From: Tsukamurella asaccharolytica
Lineage (GTDB): Bacteria; Actinomycetota; Actinomycetes; Mycobacteriales; Mycobacteriaceae
Direction: 5' to 3'
Assembly: GCF_007858435.1 (NCBI RefSeq)
Contig: NZ_VIGW01000004.1
Span: 186,001-250,000, forward strand
Length of the DNA: 64,000 nt
Shown: positions 53,745 through 63,390 of the stretch, one piece after another
Layout of the letters: the number at the start of each line of letters is the position of its first letter
Position numbering within the stretch: position 1 is the stretch's first letter
Notes under the pieces: generated by a model
Databases searched by the model: none
What the model was told of the DNA's origin: nothing
What the model saw: only the letters and a program-made list of their open reading frames with translations
Program-made: the position numbers and the translations under genes

Positions 53745-55067
53745 GTGTCCTCGTCGATCCTGCTGATCGTCGGCGTCCTCGCCCTGGTCCTGCTGGGTGG
53801 GCTGTTCGCGGCGGTCGACTCCGCCCTGCTCACGGTGTCCCCGGCGCGCGTCGAGGACCTCGTCGAGGACGGCCGCCCGGGAGCGAAGCGACTGCAGCGC
53901 GTGCTGGCCAACCGGCCGCTGTACGTCAACCTCGTGGTCCTGCTGCGCACCGCGTGCGAGGTCCTCGCGACGGTCCTCGTCTTCCTGGTCCTCGACCGCT
54001 ACCTGTCCACCGTGTGGACGGCCGTCGTGACCGCCGCCGTCATGACGGTCGTCAGTTACGTGCTCATCGGCGTGGGGCCCCGCACGCTCGGCCGCCAGCA
54101 CGCCTACTCGCTGGGCTGCGCGACCGCCGTGATCCTGCAGGTCATCGCGATCCTCATGGGCCCGATCACCCGCCTTCTCATCCTGCTCGGTAACGCGATC
54201 ACTCCCGGCCGGGGTTACCGGAACGGCCCGTTCGCCACGGAGGTCGAGCTGCGCGAGCTCGTCGATCTCGCGCAGCAGCGCGGCGTGGTGGACGCGGACG
54301 AGGGCAAGATGATCCAGTCCGTCTTCGAGCTCGGCGACACCGCTGCCCGCGAGGTCATGGTGCCCCGCCCCGAGATGGTGTGGATCGAGGCCGACAAGTC
54401 CGTCTCGCAGGCCACTCGGCTCGCGGTCCGCTCGGGTCACTCCCGCATCCCCGTCATCGGTGAGAACGTCGACGACGTGCGGGGCGTCGTCTACCTCAAG
54501 GACCTCGTCGCCCTGCCCGACGGTGCCGACCGGGACGGTATCGAGGTGGGCCGGATGGCGCGCCCGGCGGTCTTCGTGCCCGACTCGAAACCGGTGGATG
54601 CGCTGCTGCGGGAGATGCAGCTCACCAACAACCACATGGCCGTCCTCGTCAACGAGTACGGCTCGATCGCGGGCCTGGTGACCATCGAGGACGTGCTGGA
54701 GGAGATCGTCGGCGAGATCACCGACGAATACGACGCCGGCGAGATCGCACCGGTCGAGGAGCTCGGCGACGGGGTCTTCCGGGTGTCAGCTCGGTTGGAC
54801 CTGGAGACCCTGGGTGAGCTCTTCGACAAGGAGATCGAGGAGGACGAGGTCGACACCGTCGGCGGCCTCCTCGGGCTGGCGCTGGGCCGCGTGCCGCTGC
54901 CCGGCTCGGAGGTCCGGGCCCACGGCCTGCTGCTGGAGGCCGAGGGCGCCACCGACCGCCGCGGCCGGATGCGGATCTCCACGGTCCTCGTGCGCAGCGC
55001 GGAGACCGAGGGAGCGGCACCGTCGGACGACGGCGCGACCGCCGAGCACGAGAAGGAGTCCGCGTGA
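53745..55067 (+). CDS. CNNM/CorC family membrane protein (hemolysin-like)
   Basis: The 440-residue protein has a DUF21/CNNM membrane domain (four helices in residues 1-150), a CBS pair (~190-330, [13 protein letters not shown] and [25 protein letters not shown]) and a C-terminal CorC/HlyC domain. Members export or sense magnesium. Corresponds to Rv2366c, which sits between ybeY and era genes. GTG start. Confidence 0.92.
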   Translation: MSSSILLIVGVLALVLLGGLFAAVDSALLTVSPARVEDLVEDGRPGAKRLQRVLANRPLYVNLVVLLRTACEVLATVLVFLVLDRYLSTVWTAVVTAAVMTVVSYVLIGVGPRTLGRQHAYSLGCATAVILQVIAILMGPITRLLILLGNAITPGRGYRNGPFATEVELRELVDLAQQRGVVDADEGKMIQSVFELGDTAAREVMVPRPEMVWIEADKSVSQATRLAVRSGHSRIPVIGENVDDVRGVVYLKDLVALPDGADRDGIEVGRMARPAVFVPDSKPVDALLREMQLTNNHMAVLVNEYGSIAGLVTIEDVLEEIVGEITDEYDAGEIAPVEELGDGVFRVSARLDLETLGELFDKEIEEDEVDTVGGLLGLALGRVPLPGSEVRAHGLLLEAEGATDRRGRMRISTVLVRSAETEGAAPSDDGATAEHEKESA

Positions 55068-55387
55068 CAGAGACCTCCGATGAGGACCGCAAGCTGGTGA
55101 CCCTCGCGCGGGGCGTGATGGCGAGGGCGGGCGCGGCGCACGGCGCAGCGGTCCGCGACCTCGACGGCCGCACGTACGCGGGCGCGCCCGTCGCCTTGGA
55201 ATCCCTCACGCTGACGGGGCTGCAGGTGGCCGTCGCGACGGCCCTGAGCTCCGGGGCCGAGGGCTTCGAGGCCGCCGTCCTGGTCGGCTCCGTCGACGGA
55301 TCCGATGCCGGCGTCGCGGCGATGCACGAGGTGACGCCGGACGCTCCGGTGTCGCTGTTCGATGAGCGTGGAGAGGCCCGACCGTGA
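55064..55387 (+). CDS. Cytidine-deaminase-fold protein lacking catalytic residues
   Basis: The 107-residue protein resembles Rv2365c. The helix-strand pattern ([54 protein letters not shown]) follows cytidine deaminase, but the zinc-binding HAE and PCxxC motifs are absent, so it cannot deaminate. It overlaps the CNNM stop and the era start by 4 nt each. Role unknown, probably structural or RNA-linked. Confidence 0.75.
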   Translation: MTETSDEDRKLVTLARGVMARAGAAHGAAVRDLDGRTYAGAPVALESLTLTGLQVAVATALSSGAEGFEAAVLVGSVDGSDAGVAAMHEVTPDAPVSLFDERGEARP

Positions 55388-56328
55388 CCGAAGAGACCCA
55401 GACCTCCGAGGATTTCCGCTCCGGTTTCGTGTGCTTCGTTGGGCGGCCCAACACCGGCAAGTCCACGCTGACCAACGCCCTCGTCGGGACGAAGGTCGCG
55501 ATCACGAGCTCCCGGCCGCAGACCACCCGCTCGACGATCCGCGGCATCGTCAACCGGCCCGACTGCCAGATCGTGCTGGTCGACACCCCCGGCCTGCACC
55601 GCCCTCGCACCCTCCTCGGCCAGCGCCTCAATGACCTGGTGCGCGACACCTACTCCGAGGTCGACCTGATCTGCCTGACCATTCCGGCGGACGAGAAGAT
55701 CGGCCCCGGCGACAAGTACATCCTCGATCAGGTGCGGCACATGGCACCGCGCACGCCGCTGATGGGCGTGGTCACCAAGATCGACAAGGTGGGGCGCGAC
55801 AAGGTCGCCGAGCAGCTGCTGGCGGTCTCGGCGTTCCTCGGCGAGAACTGCGACGTGATCCCGGTGTCGGCGACGTCCGGCGAGCAGGTCGAGGACCTGG
55901 TGCGGCTGATCGCATCGAAGATGAAGCCGGGCCCGGCGTTCTATCCGGACGGCGAGATCACCGACACCGACGACGACACGATGATGGCTGAGCTGATCCG
56001 CGAGGCCGCGCTCGAGGGCGTCCGCGATGAGCTGCCGCACTCGCTGGCCGTCGTGATCGAAGAGGTGGTCGAGCGGGAGAAGACGGAGGCGCAGGAGAAG
56101 TCCGGCAAGCCCGCGATGCTCGAGGTGCACGCCCTGCTGTACGTCGAGCGGCCCTCGCAGAAGGCGATCATCATCGGCAAGGGCGGCTCCCGGTTGAAGT
56201 CCGTCGGCACCGCCGCGCGTGGCGAGATCGAGAAGCTTCTCGGTCGCAAGGTCTTCCTGTCGCTGCATGTGAAGGTCGCGAAGGACTGGCAGCGCGACCC
56301 GAAGCAGCTCGGACGTCTGGGCTTCTAA
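55384..56328 (+). CDS. era: GTPase Era
   Basis: The 314-residue protein shows G1 GRPNTGKST, G2 TTRSTIRGI, G3 DTPGLHRPR, G4 TKIDKV and a C-terminal KH domain with IIIGKGGSRLKSVG. Era binds the 16S rRNA 3' end and is needed for 30S assembly. GTG 55384 overlaps the upstream gene. A stem-loop begins at its stop codon. Confidence 0.97.
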   Translation: MTEETQTSEDFRSGFVCFVGRPNTGKSTLTNALVGTKVAITSSRPQTTRSTIRGIVNRPDCQIVLVDTPGLHRPRTLLGQRLNDLVRDTYSEVDLICLTIPADEKIGPGDKYILDQVRHMAPRTPLMGVVTKIDKVGRDKVAEQLLAVSAFLGENCDVIPVSATSGEQVEDLVRLIASKMKPGPAFYPDGEITDTDDDTMMAELIREAALEGVRDELPHSLAVVIEEVVEREKTEAQEKSGKPAMLEVHALLYVERPSQKAIIIGKGGSRLKSVGTAARGEIEKLLGRKVFLSLHVKVAKDWQRDPKQLGRLGF

Positions 56329-56344
56329 CGGCCGAGCAGCCGTT
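56327..56344 (+). terminator. Stem-loop at the end of era
   Basis: AACGGC-CGAGCA-GCCGTT, a perfect 6-bp stem with 6-nt loop, starts inside the era TAA and is followed by a C-tract. It may end the phoH-era transcript, leaving recO with its own promoter in the 113-bp gap. Confidence 0.55.
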
Positions 56345-56441
56345 CCCCCATCCGATGATGCCGGCATCGTGCCGCGGTGCACGGACGAGCGGCGGCGCGG
56401 CGTGGGCATCGATGTCGGCGCGGGGTGGGATGATGGAGGGT

Positions 56442-57239
56442 ATGAGGTCGTACCGGGACAGCGCTGTGGTGCTGCGGCAGCACAAGCTGGGAGAGGCCGA
56501 CTACATCCTCACGCTGCTGACCCGGGACAACGGCCTGGTCCGTGCCGTCGCGAAGGGGGTGCGCAGGCCGCGGTCGCGGTTCGGCGCCCGGCTGGAGCTG
56601 TTCGCGCACGTCGACCTGCAGCTGCACCCCGGCCGCAACCTGGACATGGTGACGCAGGTGCACTCCATCGCCGCGTATTCAGGCGATCTGGCGGGCGACT
56701 ACGGCCGCTACACCACGGCCTGCGCGGTGATCGAGACCGCGGAGCGGCTGGCGGGCGAGGAGCGGGCCCCGGCGATGGAACTGCACCGGCTCACCGTCGG
56801 CGCGCTGCGCGCCATCGCGGCCGGCGTGCGCGACCGGGACCTGGTGCTGATCTCCTTCCTGCTGCGCGCCATGGAGTCGGCGGGCTGGGCGCCCGCGCTG
56901 ACGATCTGCGCCCGCTGCGGCGACGAGGGGCCGCACCGCGCCTTCCACGTGGCCGCGGGCGGCGCCGTCTGCGTGCACTGCCGTCCGTCGGGCTCCGCGG
57001 TGCCGGGGCAGGGCGTGCTGGACCTGATGGCGGCCCTCGCCCGGGCCGACTTCGACTTCGCCGAGACCACGGGCGAGCGGGTGCGCAGGCAGGCCAACGG
57101 CCTCGCCGCCGCGCACCTACAGTGGCACGTGGGGCGGCAGTTGCGCTCGCTGCCCATGATCGAGCGGCACGCGCCGCACAGCCCGGCCTTCGCGGCCGGT
57201 GAGAGGGAGGTCGACGGTGCCGGGACTGCGGCGGGGTAG
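56442..57239 (+). CDS. recO: DNA repair protein RecO
   Basis: The 265-residue protein has an N-terminal OB-fold ([41 protein letters not shown]) and a helical C-terminal domain with zinc-binding pairs CARC and CVHC. RecO loads RecA onto SSB-coated DNA with RecR. ATG 56442 gives the homologous start; ATG 56430/56433 would fit spacing of purines better but add MMEG. Overlaps uppS by 23 nt. Confidence 0.94.
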   Translation: MRSYRDSAVVLRQHKLGEADYILTLLTRDNGLVRAVAKGVRRPRSRFGARLELFAHVDLQLHPGRNLDMVTQVHSIAAYSGDLAGDYGRYTTACAVIETAERLAGEERAPAMELHRLTVGALRAIAAGVRDRDLVLISFLLRAMESAGWAPALTICARCGDEGPHRAFHVAAGGAVCVHCRPSGSAVPGQGVLDLMAALARADFDFAETTGERVRRQANGLAAAHLQWHVGRQLRSLPMIERHAPHSPAFAAGEREVDGAGTAAG

Positions 57240-58029
57240 GTCCAAGACTGCTGTTTCCGCGGCGCCGGCCACCGTCCGGCCCCCGGACCCGCATCCGTCG
57301 GGTGTGACGCCGCCGGAGATCCCCGCGGAACTGGTACCGAATCACGTCGCCCTCGTCATGGACGGCAACGGCCGCTGGGCACAGGAACGCGGAATGCCGC
57401 GCACCGAGGGACACACGCGCGGCGAGGCCGTGCTCATGGACACCGTCTGCGGGTGCATCGAGATCGGCGTGAAGCAACTGTCCGCGTACGCCTTCTCGAC
57501 CGAGAACTGGTCGCGTAGCCCGGAGGAGGTGCGTTTCCTCATGGGCTTCAACCGCGACGTGATCCGCCGGCGTCGCGACGAGATGCACGAGATGGGTGTT
57601 CGGGTGAAGTGGGCCGGCCGTCGTCCGCGCCTGTGGGCCAGTGTGATCAAGGAGCTCGAGGTGGCAGAGGAGCTGACCAAGCACAACACCGTCATGACGC
57701 TCACGATGTGCGTCAACTACGGCGGCCGGGCCGAGATCGTCGATGCGACACGGGAGATCGCCCGTCGGGCCGCGGCGGGGGAGATCAAGCCCGACCGCAT
57801 CACCGAGCAGTCCTTCCAGCAGTACCTGTATCAGCCCGACATGCCGGACGTGGACCTCTTCCTGCGGCCGTCGGGGGAGAAGCGCTCTTCGAACTTCCTG
57901 CTCTGGGAGAGCGCGTACGCCGAGTACGTCTACCAGGACACCTTGTTCCCCGACTTCGACCGGCGGAACCTGTGGGACGCCTGCCTCGAGTACGCCAAGC
58001 GCGACCGGCGGTTCGGCGGTGCCCAGTGA
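57217..58029 (+). CDS. uppS: Long-chain (Z)-polyprenyl diphosphate synthase (UppS/decaprenyl)
   Basis: The 270-residue cis-prenyltransferase has [27 protein letters not shown] (active-site Asp and Arg) and [24 protein letters not shown] with DTLFPDF. In mycobacteria this gene (Rv2361c) makes decaprenyl phosphate carrier for cell-wall polymers. GTG 57217 has GAGGGAGG 6 nt upstream. It lies inside recO's end and its stop overlaps the next gene. Confidence 0.95.
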   Translation: MPGLRRGRSKTAVSAAPATVRPPDPHPSGVTPPEIPAELVPNHVALVMDGNGRWAQERGMPRTEGHTRGEAVLMDTVCGCIEIGVKQLSAYAFSTENWSRSPEEVRFLMGFNRDVIRRRRDEMHEMGVRVKWAGRRPRLWASVIKELEVAEELTKHNTVMTLTMCVNYGGRAEIVDATREIARRAAAGEIKPDRITEQSFQQYLYQPDMPDVDLFLRPSGEKRSSNFLLWESAYAEYVYQDTLFPDFDRRNLWDACLEYAKRDRRFGGAQ

Positions 58030-58433
58030 CAGCGCAGGATCCCCGACTCGACGCGCTGCGCTCGCGGCTCGAGTCCGCGCTCGCCGACGGCGTGGTGCTG
58101 CGTCGCGACGAGAACCAGGCCGTGCTCGTCGATTTCGGCGAGACGCCGGCCTCGGTGCAGGTCTTCGAGCTCGCGCGCGACGTGGACGTCTACTCGCTGA
58201 CCCAGGTGGTGGCCTGGGACCTCGCGCTGACCGACGATCTCCGCGCCGATGTGCGAGCCGTCGCGGAGGGCGTGCAGTTCGGATCGCTCCGGCTCATGGA
58301 GCGGGAGGTATCGGCGGATCTGGTGCTGCACTACAGCTTCCCGGCCGGCACGCTCGCGGGCGAGGCACTGCGGGAGTTCGTGCTGTTCGTGCTGGCGCAG
58401 GGTGTCGAGGCGCGCCGTCGCCTCGTGGCGTGA
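58026..58433 (+). CDS. YbjN-like conserved protein (Rv2360c-like)
   Basis: The 135-residue protein has the alpha/beta YbjN-type fold seen as [11 protein letters not shown] and repeats of [25 protein letters not shown]. YbjN-domain proteins resemble type III chaperones and have unknown roles. It overlaps uppS by 4 nt, matching its position next to uppS in mycobacteria, and ends 20 nt before the convergent oxidoreductase. Confidence 0.75.
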   Translation: MTAQDPRLDALRSRLESALADGVVLRRDENQAVLVDFGETPASVQVFELARDVDVYSLTQVVAWDLALTDDLRADVRAVAEGVQFGSLRLMEREVSADLVLHYSFPAGTLAGEALREFVLFVLAQGVEARRRLVA

Positions 58434-58452
58434 CGGCGCGCCTGCCGATTGG

Positions 58453-59448
58453 TCAGGGGCGCAGCAGCACCTTGCCCACGCGGCCCGGACGGCCGCTCGC
58501 CTTTGCTGCGGAGGACATCTCCTCGAGCGGGTAGACCCCGTCGACCGGAAGCGCGAGGGTGCCGGCGGCGACGCCGCGCACGACCTCGCCCATGAGCTCC
58601 GCCCGCTTGCCGGGATCCATCTCCTGGCTCACGGTGCGCCCCCAGAAGCCCTTGACCACGATCTCCTTGAAGATCGCGACGTTGACGGGGATCTCCAGCA
58701 TCGCGCCCTTGCCCGGATCGGTCGCGCTCATCGCGCCGAACGAGACGAGGGTGCCGCGCTGGCCGAGGAGGAGCGCGAGCTGGGTGCTCGCCGCGCCGCC
58801 GATCGAGTCGACGGCGGCCGCGTAACCGGCCTCACCCGCGAGCTCCTCGGCGCGCCCGCGCCAGCCCTCGGTGTCGGTGGCGATCACGTTCGTCACGCCG
58901 AAGGTGGCCAACTCGTCGATGGCGGCGGACCGTCGGACCAGGCCCGTGACATTGATGCCCCGGGCGGTGGCGAGCTGTGCCAGAAGGCGTCCGACCATGC
59001 CGTTGGCGGTGTTCTGCACGATCCACTGCCCGGGTTCGACGTTCAGGTAGTCGAGCAGGCTGATCGCGCTGAACGGCATCGAGAACAGCTGTGCTGCAGC
59101 CTCGTCGGGGATCTCCCCGGGGACCGGCAGGAGCCCCGCGGCACCGGCGACGAAGTACTCGGCCCAGGTGCCGAAGGCCGACCCGGTGGCGACCCGTTGG
59201 CCGACGGTGAAGCCTTCGACGCCCTCGCCGAGCGCGTCGATGACACCCACGGCCTCGGAGCCGGAAGCGGCGGGAAGGTCGGGCTTGTACCCGTAGTCGC
59301 CCTTCACGGTCCACAGGTCGTGGTTGTGGATCGGCGCCAGTAAGGTTCGGATCCGCACCTGGCCGGGGCGGGGCTCGGGCAGGGGGACGTCGCGGACGGA
59401 CAGGACGCTCGCGGGGTCGCCGAACCGGTCCTGGATCAGTGCACGCAT
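58453..59448 (-). CDS. Zinc-independent MDR-family NADPH oxidoreductase (quinone/enoyl reductase-like)
   Basis: The 331-residue protein has the medium-chain dehydrogenase fold, with GroES-like N-terminal domain and NADPH-binding NTANGMVGRLLAQLA. It resembles enoyl-thioester reductases more than classical quinone reductases, and shows no zinc ligands in the early PxxxHxD area. It lies 35 nt after ohr, so it probably acts in peroxide or lipid-electrophile repair with Ohr. ATG 59448 has GGAGATC upstream. Confidence 0.82.
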   Translation of the reverse strand: MRALIQDRFGDPASVLSVRDVPLPEPRPGQVRIRTLLAPIHNHDLWTVKGDYGYKPDLPAASGSEAVGVIDALGEGVEGFTVGQRVATGSAFGTWAEYFVAGAAGLLPVPGEIPDEAAAQLFSMPFSAISLLDYLNVEPGQWIVQNTANGMVGRLLAQLATARGINVTGLVRRSAAIDELATFGVTNVIATDTEGWRGRAEELAGEAGYAAAVDSIGGAASTQLALLLGQRGTLVSFGAMSATDPGKGAMLEIPVNVAIFKEIVVKGFWGRTVSQEMDPGKRAELMGEVVRGVAAGTLALPVDGVYPLEEMSSAAKASGRPGRVGKVLLRP

Positions 59449-59483
59449 GGAGATCTCCTCGGTCGGGGGAATGGAGGGGGAGT

Positions 59484-59906
59484 TCAGTCGTCGGCGACGG
59501 TCACGGTGACGTCGACGTTGCCGCGGACGGCGTTCGAGTACGGGCAGACCTGGTGCGCGGCGTCCGCGAGCGCCTGCGCCGCGTCGTGCTCGACGTCGGG
59601 GATGACGACCTCGAGTGCGACGGTGAGCCCGAAGCCCCCGGAACCGTTGGGGCCGATACCGACTCGGGCGCCGACGCTGGAGTCGCCGAGCGCCACCTTC
59701 TGCGTGCGGGCGACCATCTGCAGTGCGGAGTGGAAGCAGGCCGCGTAGCCGGCGGCGAAGAGCTGCTCGGGGTTCGCGCCGTCCCCCGAGCCACCCATCT
59801 CCTTCGGGACTGCCAGCTGCAGATCGACGCGGCCGTCGTCGGTGCGGGTGCGGCCGTCGCGGCCAGCTCCGGTCGCGATCGCCTCGGCTGTGTACACGGT
59901 GCTCAT
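59484..59906 (-). CDS. ohr: Organic hydroperoxide resistance protein
   Basis: The 140-residue peroxidase has the resolving/peroxidatic pair Cys57 (AACFHSAL) and Cys121 (VCPYSNA) of Ohr. It reduces fatty-acid and organic hydroperoxides using lipoylated proteins. Sits 26 nt after ohrR in one operon with the reductase. Confidence 0.94.
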   Translation of the reverse strand: MSTVYTAEAIATGAGRDGRTRTDDGRVDLQLAVPKEMGGSGDGANPEQLFAAGYAACFHSALQMVARTQKVALGDSSVGARVGIGPNGSGGFGLTVALEVVIPDVEHDAAQALADAAHQVCPYSNAVRGNVDVTVTVADD

Positions 59907-59932
59907 GGTGTTTCCTCCTGGAACTGCGGTGA

Positions 59933-60358
59933 TCAGGTATGTGCTGCGCAGAAGCGGTTCGCCAGGTCGCGGAGCGCGATCGCGTCCTCGACGGGCAGGG
60001 TGAATCCCTCGTAGACCCGCTGCCGGGCCGCGTCGACCCGGGGCCGCAGGGCGCGCCCCGCCTCGGTGACGTGGACCGTGACGAGCCGTTCGTCGGTCTG
60101 ATCGCGGCGGCGCTCGAGGAGGCTCGCCCCCTCGAGTCGTCTGATCAGCGGCGACAGGGTGCCGCTGTCGAGTCGAAGGCGCTCACCCAGTGCGGAGACG
60201 GTGACTCCGTCGCGCTCCCACAGTGCGAGCAGGGTCACGTACTGCGTGTAGGTGAGGCCCAGCTTCGACAGCTCCTCGCGGTAGGCGTTGGATGCCACCC
60301 GCGCGGCCGAGTACAGCGCGAAGCACAGCTGGTCCTCGAGGGTCTGGTTCGCTTCCAC
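59933..60358 (-). CDS. ohrR: OhrR-type MarR repressor
   Basis: The 141-residue MarR protein has the peroxide-sensing Cys12 (LEDQLCFALYSA), the HTH (TVSALGERLRLDSGTLSPLIRRLEG) and wing RRRDQTDERLVTVHVT. The conserved Tyr pair (LTYTQY) typical of OhrR is present. Oxidation of the Cys releases DNA and turns on ohr. GTG 60358 begins six nt after the -10, so the mRNA is probably leaderless. A matching box is in its promoter. Confidence 0.92.
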   Translation of the reverse strand: MEANQTLEDQLCFALYSAARVASNAYREELSKLGLTYTQYVTLLALWERDGVTVSALGERLRLDSGTLSPLIRRLEGASLLERRRDQTDERLVTVHVTEAGRALRPRVDAARQRVYEGFTLPVEDAIALRDLANRFCAAHT

Positions 60359-60364
60359 CCCTCA

Positions 60365-60393
60365 ACAATGACACGCAATTCAATTGTGCACAA
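60365..60393 (-). promoter_or_regulatory. ohrR promoter with OhrR box
   Basis: On the minus strand TTGTGC (-35) and CATTGT (-10) have a 17-nt spacer. Within it lies CAATT-C-AATTG (60376-60386), an 11-bp dyad equal to the core of the known OhrR operator (TACAATTNAATTGTA). This places the operator between the promoter elements. Confidence 0.8.
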
Positions 60394-60467
60394 CTCAAAT
60401 GTGGTGAGTGGACGAACTAGCCTCGACTGTCCACAGGAGGCTTTACAGAATTCGAGAAGGTGTCCAA

Positions 60468-60503
60468 CAATGCTTGACAAACAGAGCATTGCTGTCAAAT
60501 ACT
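60468..60503 (+). promoter_or_regulatory. alkB promoter with overlapping dyads
   Basis: TTGACA (60474-60479) and AATACT (60498-60503) are 18 nt apart. CAATGCT/AGCATTG (60468-60474 and 60485-60491) and TTGACA/TGTCAA (60474-60479 and 60493-60498) are two perfect overlapping dyads over the -35 region. A repressor, plausibly the TetR at the end of the operon, may bind here. Confidence 0.6.
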
Positions 60504-60515
60504 GATCGCAGAGCG

Positions 60516-60545
60516 TATGACCTCAGTCATAGCCCCTATCGGGGC
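60516..60545 (+). promoter_or_regulatory. Two dyads in the alkB leader
   Basis: TATGAC-CTCA-GTCATA (60516-60531, 16 bp) sits just after the predicted start of transcription and resembles a repressor operator. GCCCC-TATC-GGGGC (60532-60545) follows as a small hairpin ahead of the AAGGAGG ribosome site (60555-60561). Confidence 0.55.
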
Positions 60546-60566
60546 GAACGGATTAAGGAGGGCACC

Positions 60567-61829
60567 GTGAAGGGCCTGGCTTACATCGACGCGGACGGCA
60601 AAGAAGCCGTCTGGACCGACCACAAGAAGCGACTCTGGCTGTGGGGGCTGTTCGTGCCCACCGCCCTGTTCTTCGCCGTGGGCCTCATGATGCTGCTCGG
60701 CATCGGCCACACCCCGCTGATGTACCTGGCGCCCGTCCTGTGGTGGATCGGCCCGCTGCTGCTCTACGTCATCCTTCCGATCGTCGACATCAAGGCCGGC
60801 GACGACGGCGAGAATCCGCCGGAGGAGGTGATGGAGGCGCTCGAGGAGTCCAGGTACTACCGCTGGCTGACCTACATCTTCCTGCCCTGCCACCTCGCCT
60901 CACTGATCGCGATGTGCTACTTCATCACCGCCGACGACCTCTCCTGGCTGGGCGGCGTCTACTCGGACGGCGGCGGCCTCGGCCTCATCAGCCAGATCGG
61001 CATCACGCTGAGCCTCGGTGTGGTCACGGGTATCGGCATCAACACCGGCCACGAGCTGGGCCACAAGAAGCCCGAGAACGAGCGCTGGATCGCCAAGCTC
61101 ACCCTCGCTCCCGCCATGTACGGCCACTTCTTCATCGAGCACAACCGGGGGCACCACGTGCGGGTCGCCACCCCGGAGGATCCCGCCAGCGGTCGCTTCG
61201 GTGAGACCTTCTGGGAGTTCCTGCCGCGCAGCGTGTGGGGCAGCCTGAAGTCGTCGTGGAACCTGGAGAAGACGCGCCTGGAGCGCCTCGGCAAGAGCCC
61301 GTGGACGCTGAAGAACGACGTGCTCAACGCCTGGCTGATGACCGTCGTCCTGTACGGGGCGCTCACCGCGGTGTTCGGTTGGTACGTGTTGCCCTTCCTG
61401 ATCCTCCAGGGCATCTACGGGTTCAGCCTGCTCGAGTCGGTGAACTACCTCGAGCACTACGGCCTGCTGCGCCAGAAGACCGCCTCCGGCCGCTACGAGC
61501 GCTGCGCGCCGAAGCACTCGTGGAACTCGGACCGGATCATCACCAACGTCTTCCTGTACCACCTGCAGCGTCACAGCGATCATCACGCGAACCCCACGCG
61601 CCGCTACCAGACCCTACGATCGTTCGAGGAGGCGCCGTCGCTGCCCCAGGGCTACGCCACGTTGATCGGCGTGACGTATTTCCCCCCGCTGTGGCGCAAG
61701 ATCATGGATCACCGGGTCCTGGACCACTACGACGGTGACATCACCAAGGTGAACATCCATCCGCGCGTCCGCGACGAAGTGCTCGCCAAGTACGGCGCGC
61801 CGAGCGCCGGTGAGCAGGCCGCCGCATGA
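60567..61829 (+). CDS. alkB: Alkane 1-monooxygenase
   Basis: The 420-residue integral membrane di-iron enzyme has about six helices and the His boxes HELGHK (162-167), EHNRGHH (191-197) and LQRHSDHH (333-340), plus NYLEHYGL (293-300). AlkB hydroxylates terminal carbons of medium/long n-alkanes using electrons from rubredoxin. GTG 60567 has AAGGAGG 5 nt upstream. It is first in a five-gene operon of overlapping genes. Confidence 0.97.
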   Translation: MKGLAYIDADGKEAVWTDHKKRLWLWGLFVPTALFFAVGLMMLLGIGHTPLMYLAPVLWWIGPLLLYVILPIVDIKAGDDGENPPEEVMEALEESRYYRWLTYIFLPCHLASLIAMCYFITADDLSWLGGVYSDGGGLGLISQIGITLSLGVVTGIGINTGHELGHKKPENERWIAKLTLAPAMYGHFFIEHNRGHHVRVATPEDPASGRFGETFWEFLPRSVWGSLKSSWNLEKTRLERLGKSPWTLKNDVLNAWLMTVVLYGALTAVFGWYVLPFLILQGIYGFSLLESVNYLEHYGLLRQKTASGRYERCAPKHSWNSDRIITNVFLYHLQRHSDHHANPTRRYQTLRSFEEAPSLPQGYATLIGVTYFPPLWRKIMDHRVLDHYDGDITKVNIHPRVRDEVLAKYGAPSAGEQAAA

Positions 61830-61987
61830 GTGCCTTCAAGTGCCCCGTGTGCGACTACGTGTACGACGAGGCCACAGGCGCGCCCCGCGAGGGGTGGCCG
61901 GCCGGCACCGCGTGGGACGCCATCCCCGACGACTGGAACTGCCCCGACTGCGGCGTCCGCGACAAGATCGACTTCGAGCCCGTCTGA
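61826..61987 (+). CDS. rubA: Rubredoxin (first of two)
   Basis: The 53-residue iron protein has Cys6, Cys9, Cys39 and Cys42 (FKCPVCDYVYDE and WNCPDCG) around one iron. It transfers electrons to AlkB. ATG 61826 overlaps the alkB stop. It is shorter than its neighbour and its linker (ATGAPREGWPAGTAWD) is typical of AlkG1-type rubredoxins. Confidence 0.92.
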   Translation: MSAFKCPVCDYVYDEATGAPREGWPAGTAWDAIPDDWNCPDCGVRDKIDFEPV

Positions 61988-62020
61988 GACGGGTCAGCAA
62001 GACCGAGAAAGGATTCCATC

Positions 62021-62209
62021 ATGAGTGACGCACCCTTCAAACTGTTCCGCTGCCTGCAGTGCGGCTTCGAGTACGACGAGGCCGAGGGTTGGCCCGAGGA
62101 CGGTATCGCGCCCGGCACCCGCTGGGACGACATCCCCGACGACTGGTCCTGCCCCGACTGCGGCGCGGCCAAGGCCGACTTCGAGATGGTCGAGGTCTCC
62201 CGGGCATGA
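62021..62209 (+). CDS. rubA: Rubredoxin (second of two)
   Basis: The 62-residue protein has Cys11, Cys14, Cys44 and Cys47 ([12 protein letters not shown] and [10 protein letters not shown]), an AlkG2-type rubredoxin. Two rubredoxins in tandem are common after alkB in actinobacteria, where AlkG2-type is the one that supports AlkB. GAAAGGA lies upstream. Overlaps the reductase start by 4 nt. Confidence 0.94.
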   Translation: MSDAPFKLFRCLQCGFEYDEAEGWPEDGIAPGTRWDDIPDDWSCPDCGAAKADFEMVEVSRA

Positions 62210-63390
62210 GTACCGACGGCGTGGTGATCGTCGGCACGGGCGTCGCGGGCGCCACCGCGGCCCTCGGGCTGCGGACCGGCGGATACGACGGTGCCGTGAC
62301 CCTCATCGGTCGCGAACCGCACCTCCCGTACCGGCGGCCCACGCTGTCGAAGGACGTGCTGCTGGCGGGCATGCCCGCCGAGAAGGCGCTCCTCAAGCCG
62401 GCGACGCACTGGGAGGACATCGGGGTCGCGGTCCGCACCGGGGTCACCGTCAGCGGGGGCGACACCGCGGCCCGCACGCTGGAGCTGTCCGACGGCGCCG
62501 CCCTCACCTACGGCTCCCTGGTCCTGGCTACGGGCGGCGCGGCGAGGGAGCTCCCGGGCCTGTCGCCCGCGCCGCGGGTGCGGTACCTGCGGGACTTCGC
62601 CGACGCGATCGCGCTGCGCCACGAGCTGGGCCGCGCCGGCACGGTGATCGTCCTCGGCGCAGGTCTGATCGGCTCCGAGGTGGCCTCGGCCGCCGCGACG
62701 CTGGGCGCGAGGGTCACCGTGATCGAGCCGGCCGATCTGCCGCTCGCCCGCGTCGTGCCGCCGGCGATCGGCGAGCGCTTGGCCGCCCTGCAGCGCGGAG
62801 CAGGCGTCGACCTGCTGCTCGGCGTCCGGCCGGGAGAGATCACCGTCGATCCCGAACGTGTTTCCGTCGCCCTGCCCGGCGGCGGCGCCGTCGTCGCCGA
62901 CCTGCTGGTGGTCGCGGTCGGCTCGAGCCCCGACACCGGGCTGGCCGAGCGCCTGGCCCTGCGCGTGGACGACGGTATCCTGGTGGACGAGCGGTACCGC
63001 ACGTCCGCCGACGGCGTCTACGCCGTCGGTGACTGCGCGCGGGTGCCGCAGCCCTTGGAGGGCGGCACCTACCGCGCCGAGAACTGGTCCGCGGCGCAGG
63101 ACCAGGGTTCGGCGGTCGCGCAGGTGCTCCTCGGCGGCGCGCCGGCACCCACGGTCCCGTGGGGCTGGTCGAACCAGTTCGGGGCGGTGCTGCAGTTCGC
63201 GGGATGGCCCGCGGCGGACGACGAGGTGGAGGTGGACGGCCCGATGGACACGGCGAGTGGCGATCCGTTCATCGCGCGGTGCAGCCGCGGCGGCAGGCTT
63301 GCCGGCGCTGTGGCGATCGGCCGGCCCAAGGAGCTGCGGTCGGTTCGCGGCGAACTGTCCGAGCAGATCGCGGCGGCGGTCGCACGATGA
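62206..63390 (+). CDS. rubB: Rubredoxin reductase
   Basis: The 394-residue FAD/NADH enzyme has [16 protein letters not shown] (FAD), [22 protein letters not shown] (NADH) and [12 protein letters not shown]. It passes electrons from NADH to rubredoxin. ATG 62206 overlaps rubA2. It is shorter than some homologues but complete. Confidence 0.93.
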   Translation: MSTDGVVIVGTGVAGATAALGLRTGGYDGAVTLIGREPHLPYRRPTLSKDVLLAGMPAEKALLKPATHWEDIGVAVRTGVTVSGGDTAARTLELSDGAALTYGSLVLATGGAARELPGLSPAPRVRYLRDFADAIALRHELGRAGTVIVLGAGLIGSEVASAAATLGARVTVIEPADLPLARVVPPAIGERLAALQRGAGVDLLLGVRPGEITVDPERVSVALPGGGAVVADLLVVAVGSSPDTGLAERLALRVDDGILVDERYRTSADGVYAVGDCARVPQPLEGGTYRAENWSAAQDQGSAVAQVLLGGAPAPTVPWGWSNQFGAVLQFAGWPAADDEVEVDGPMDTASGDPFIARCSRGGRLAGAVAIGRPKELRSVRGELSEQIAAAVAR

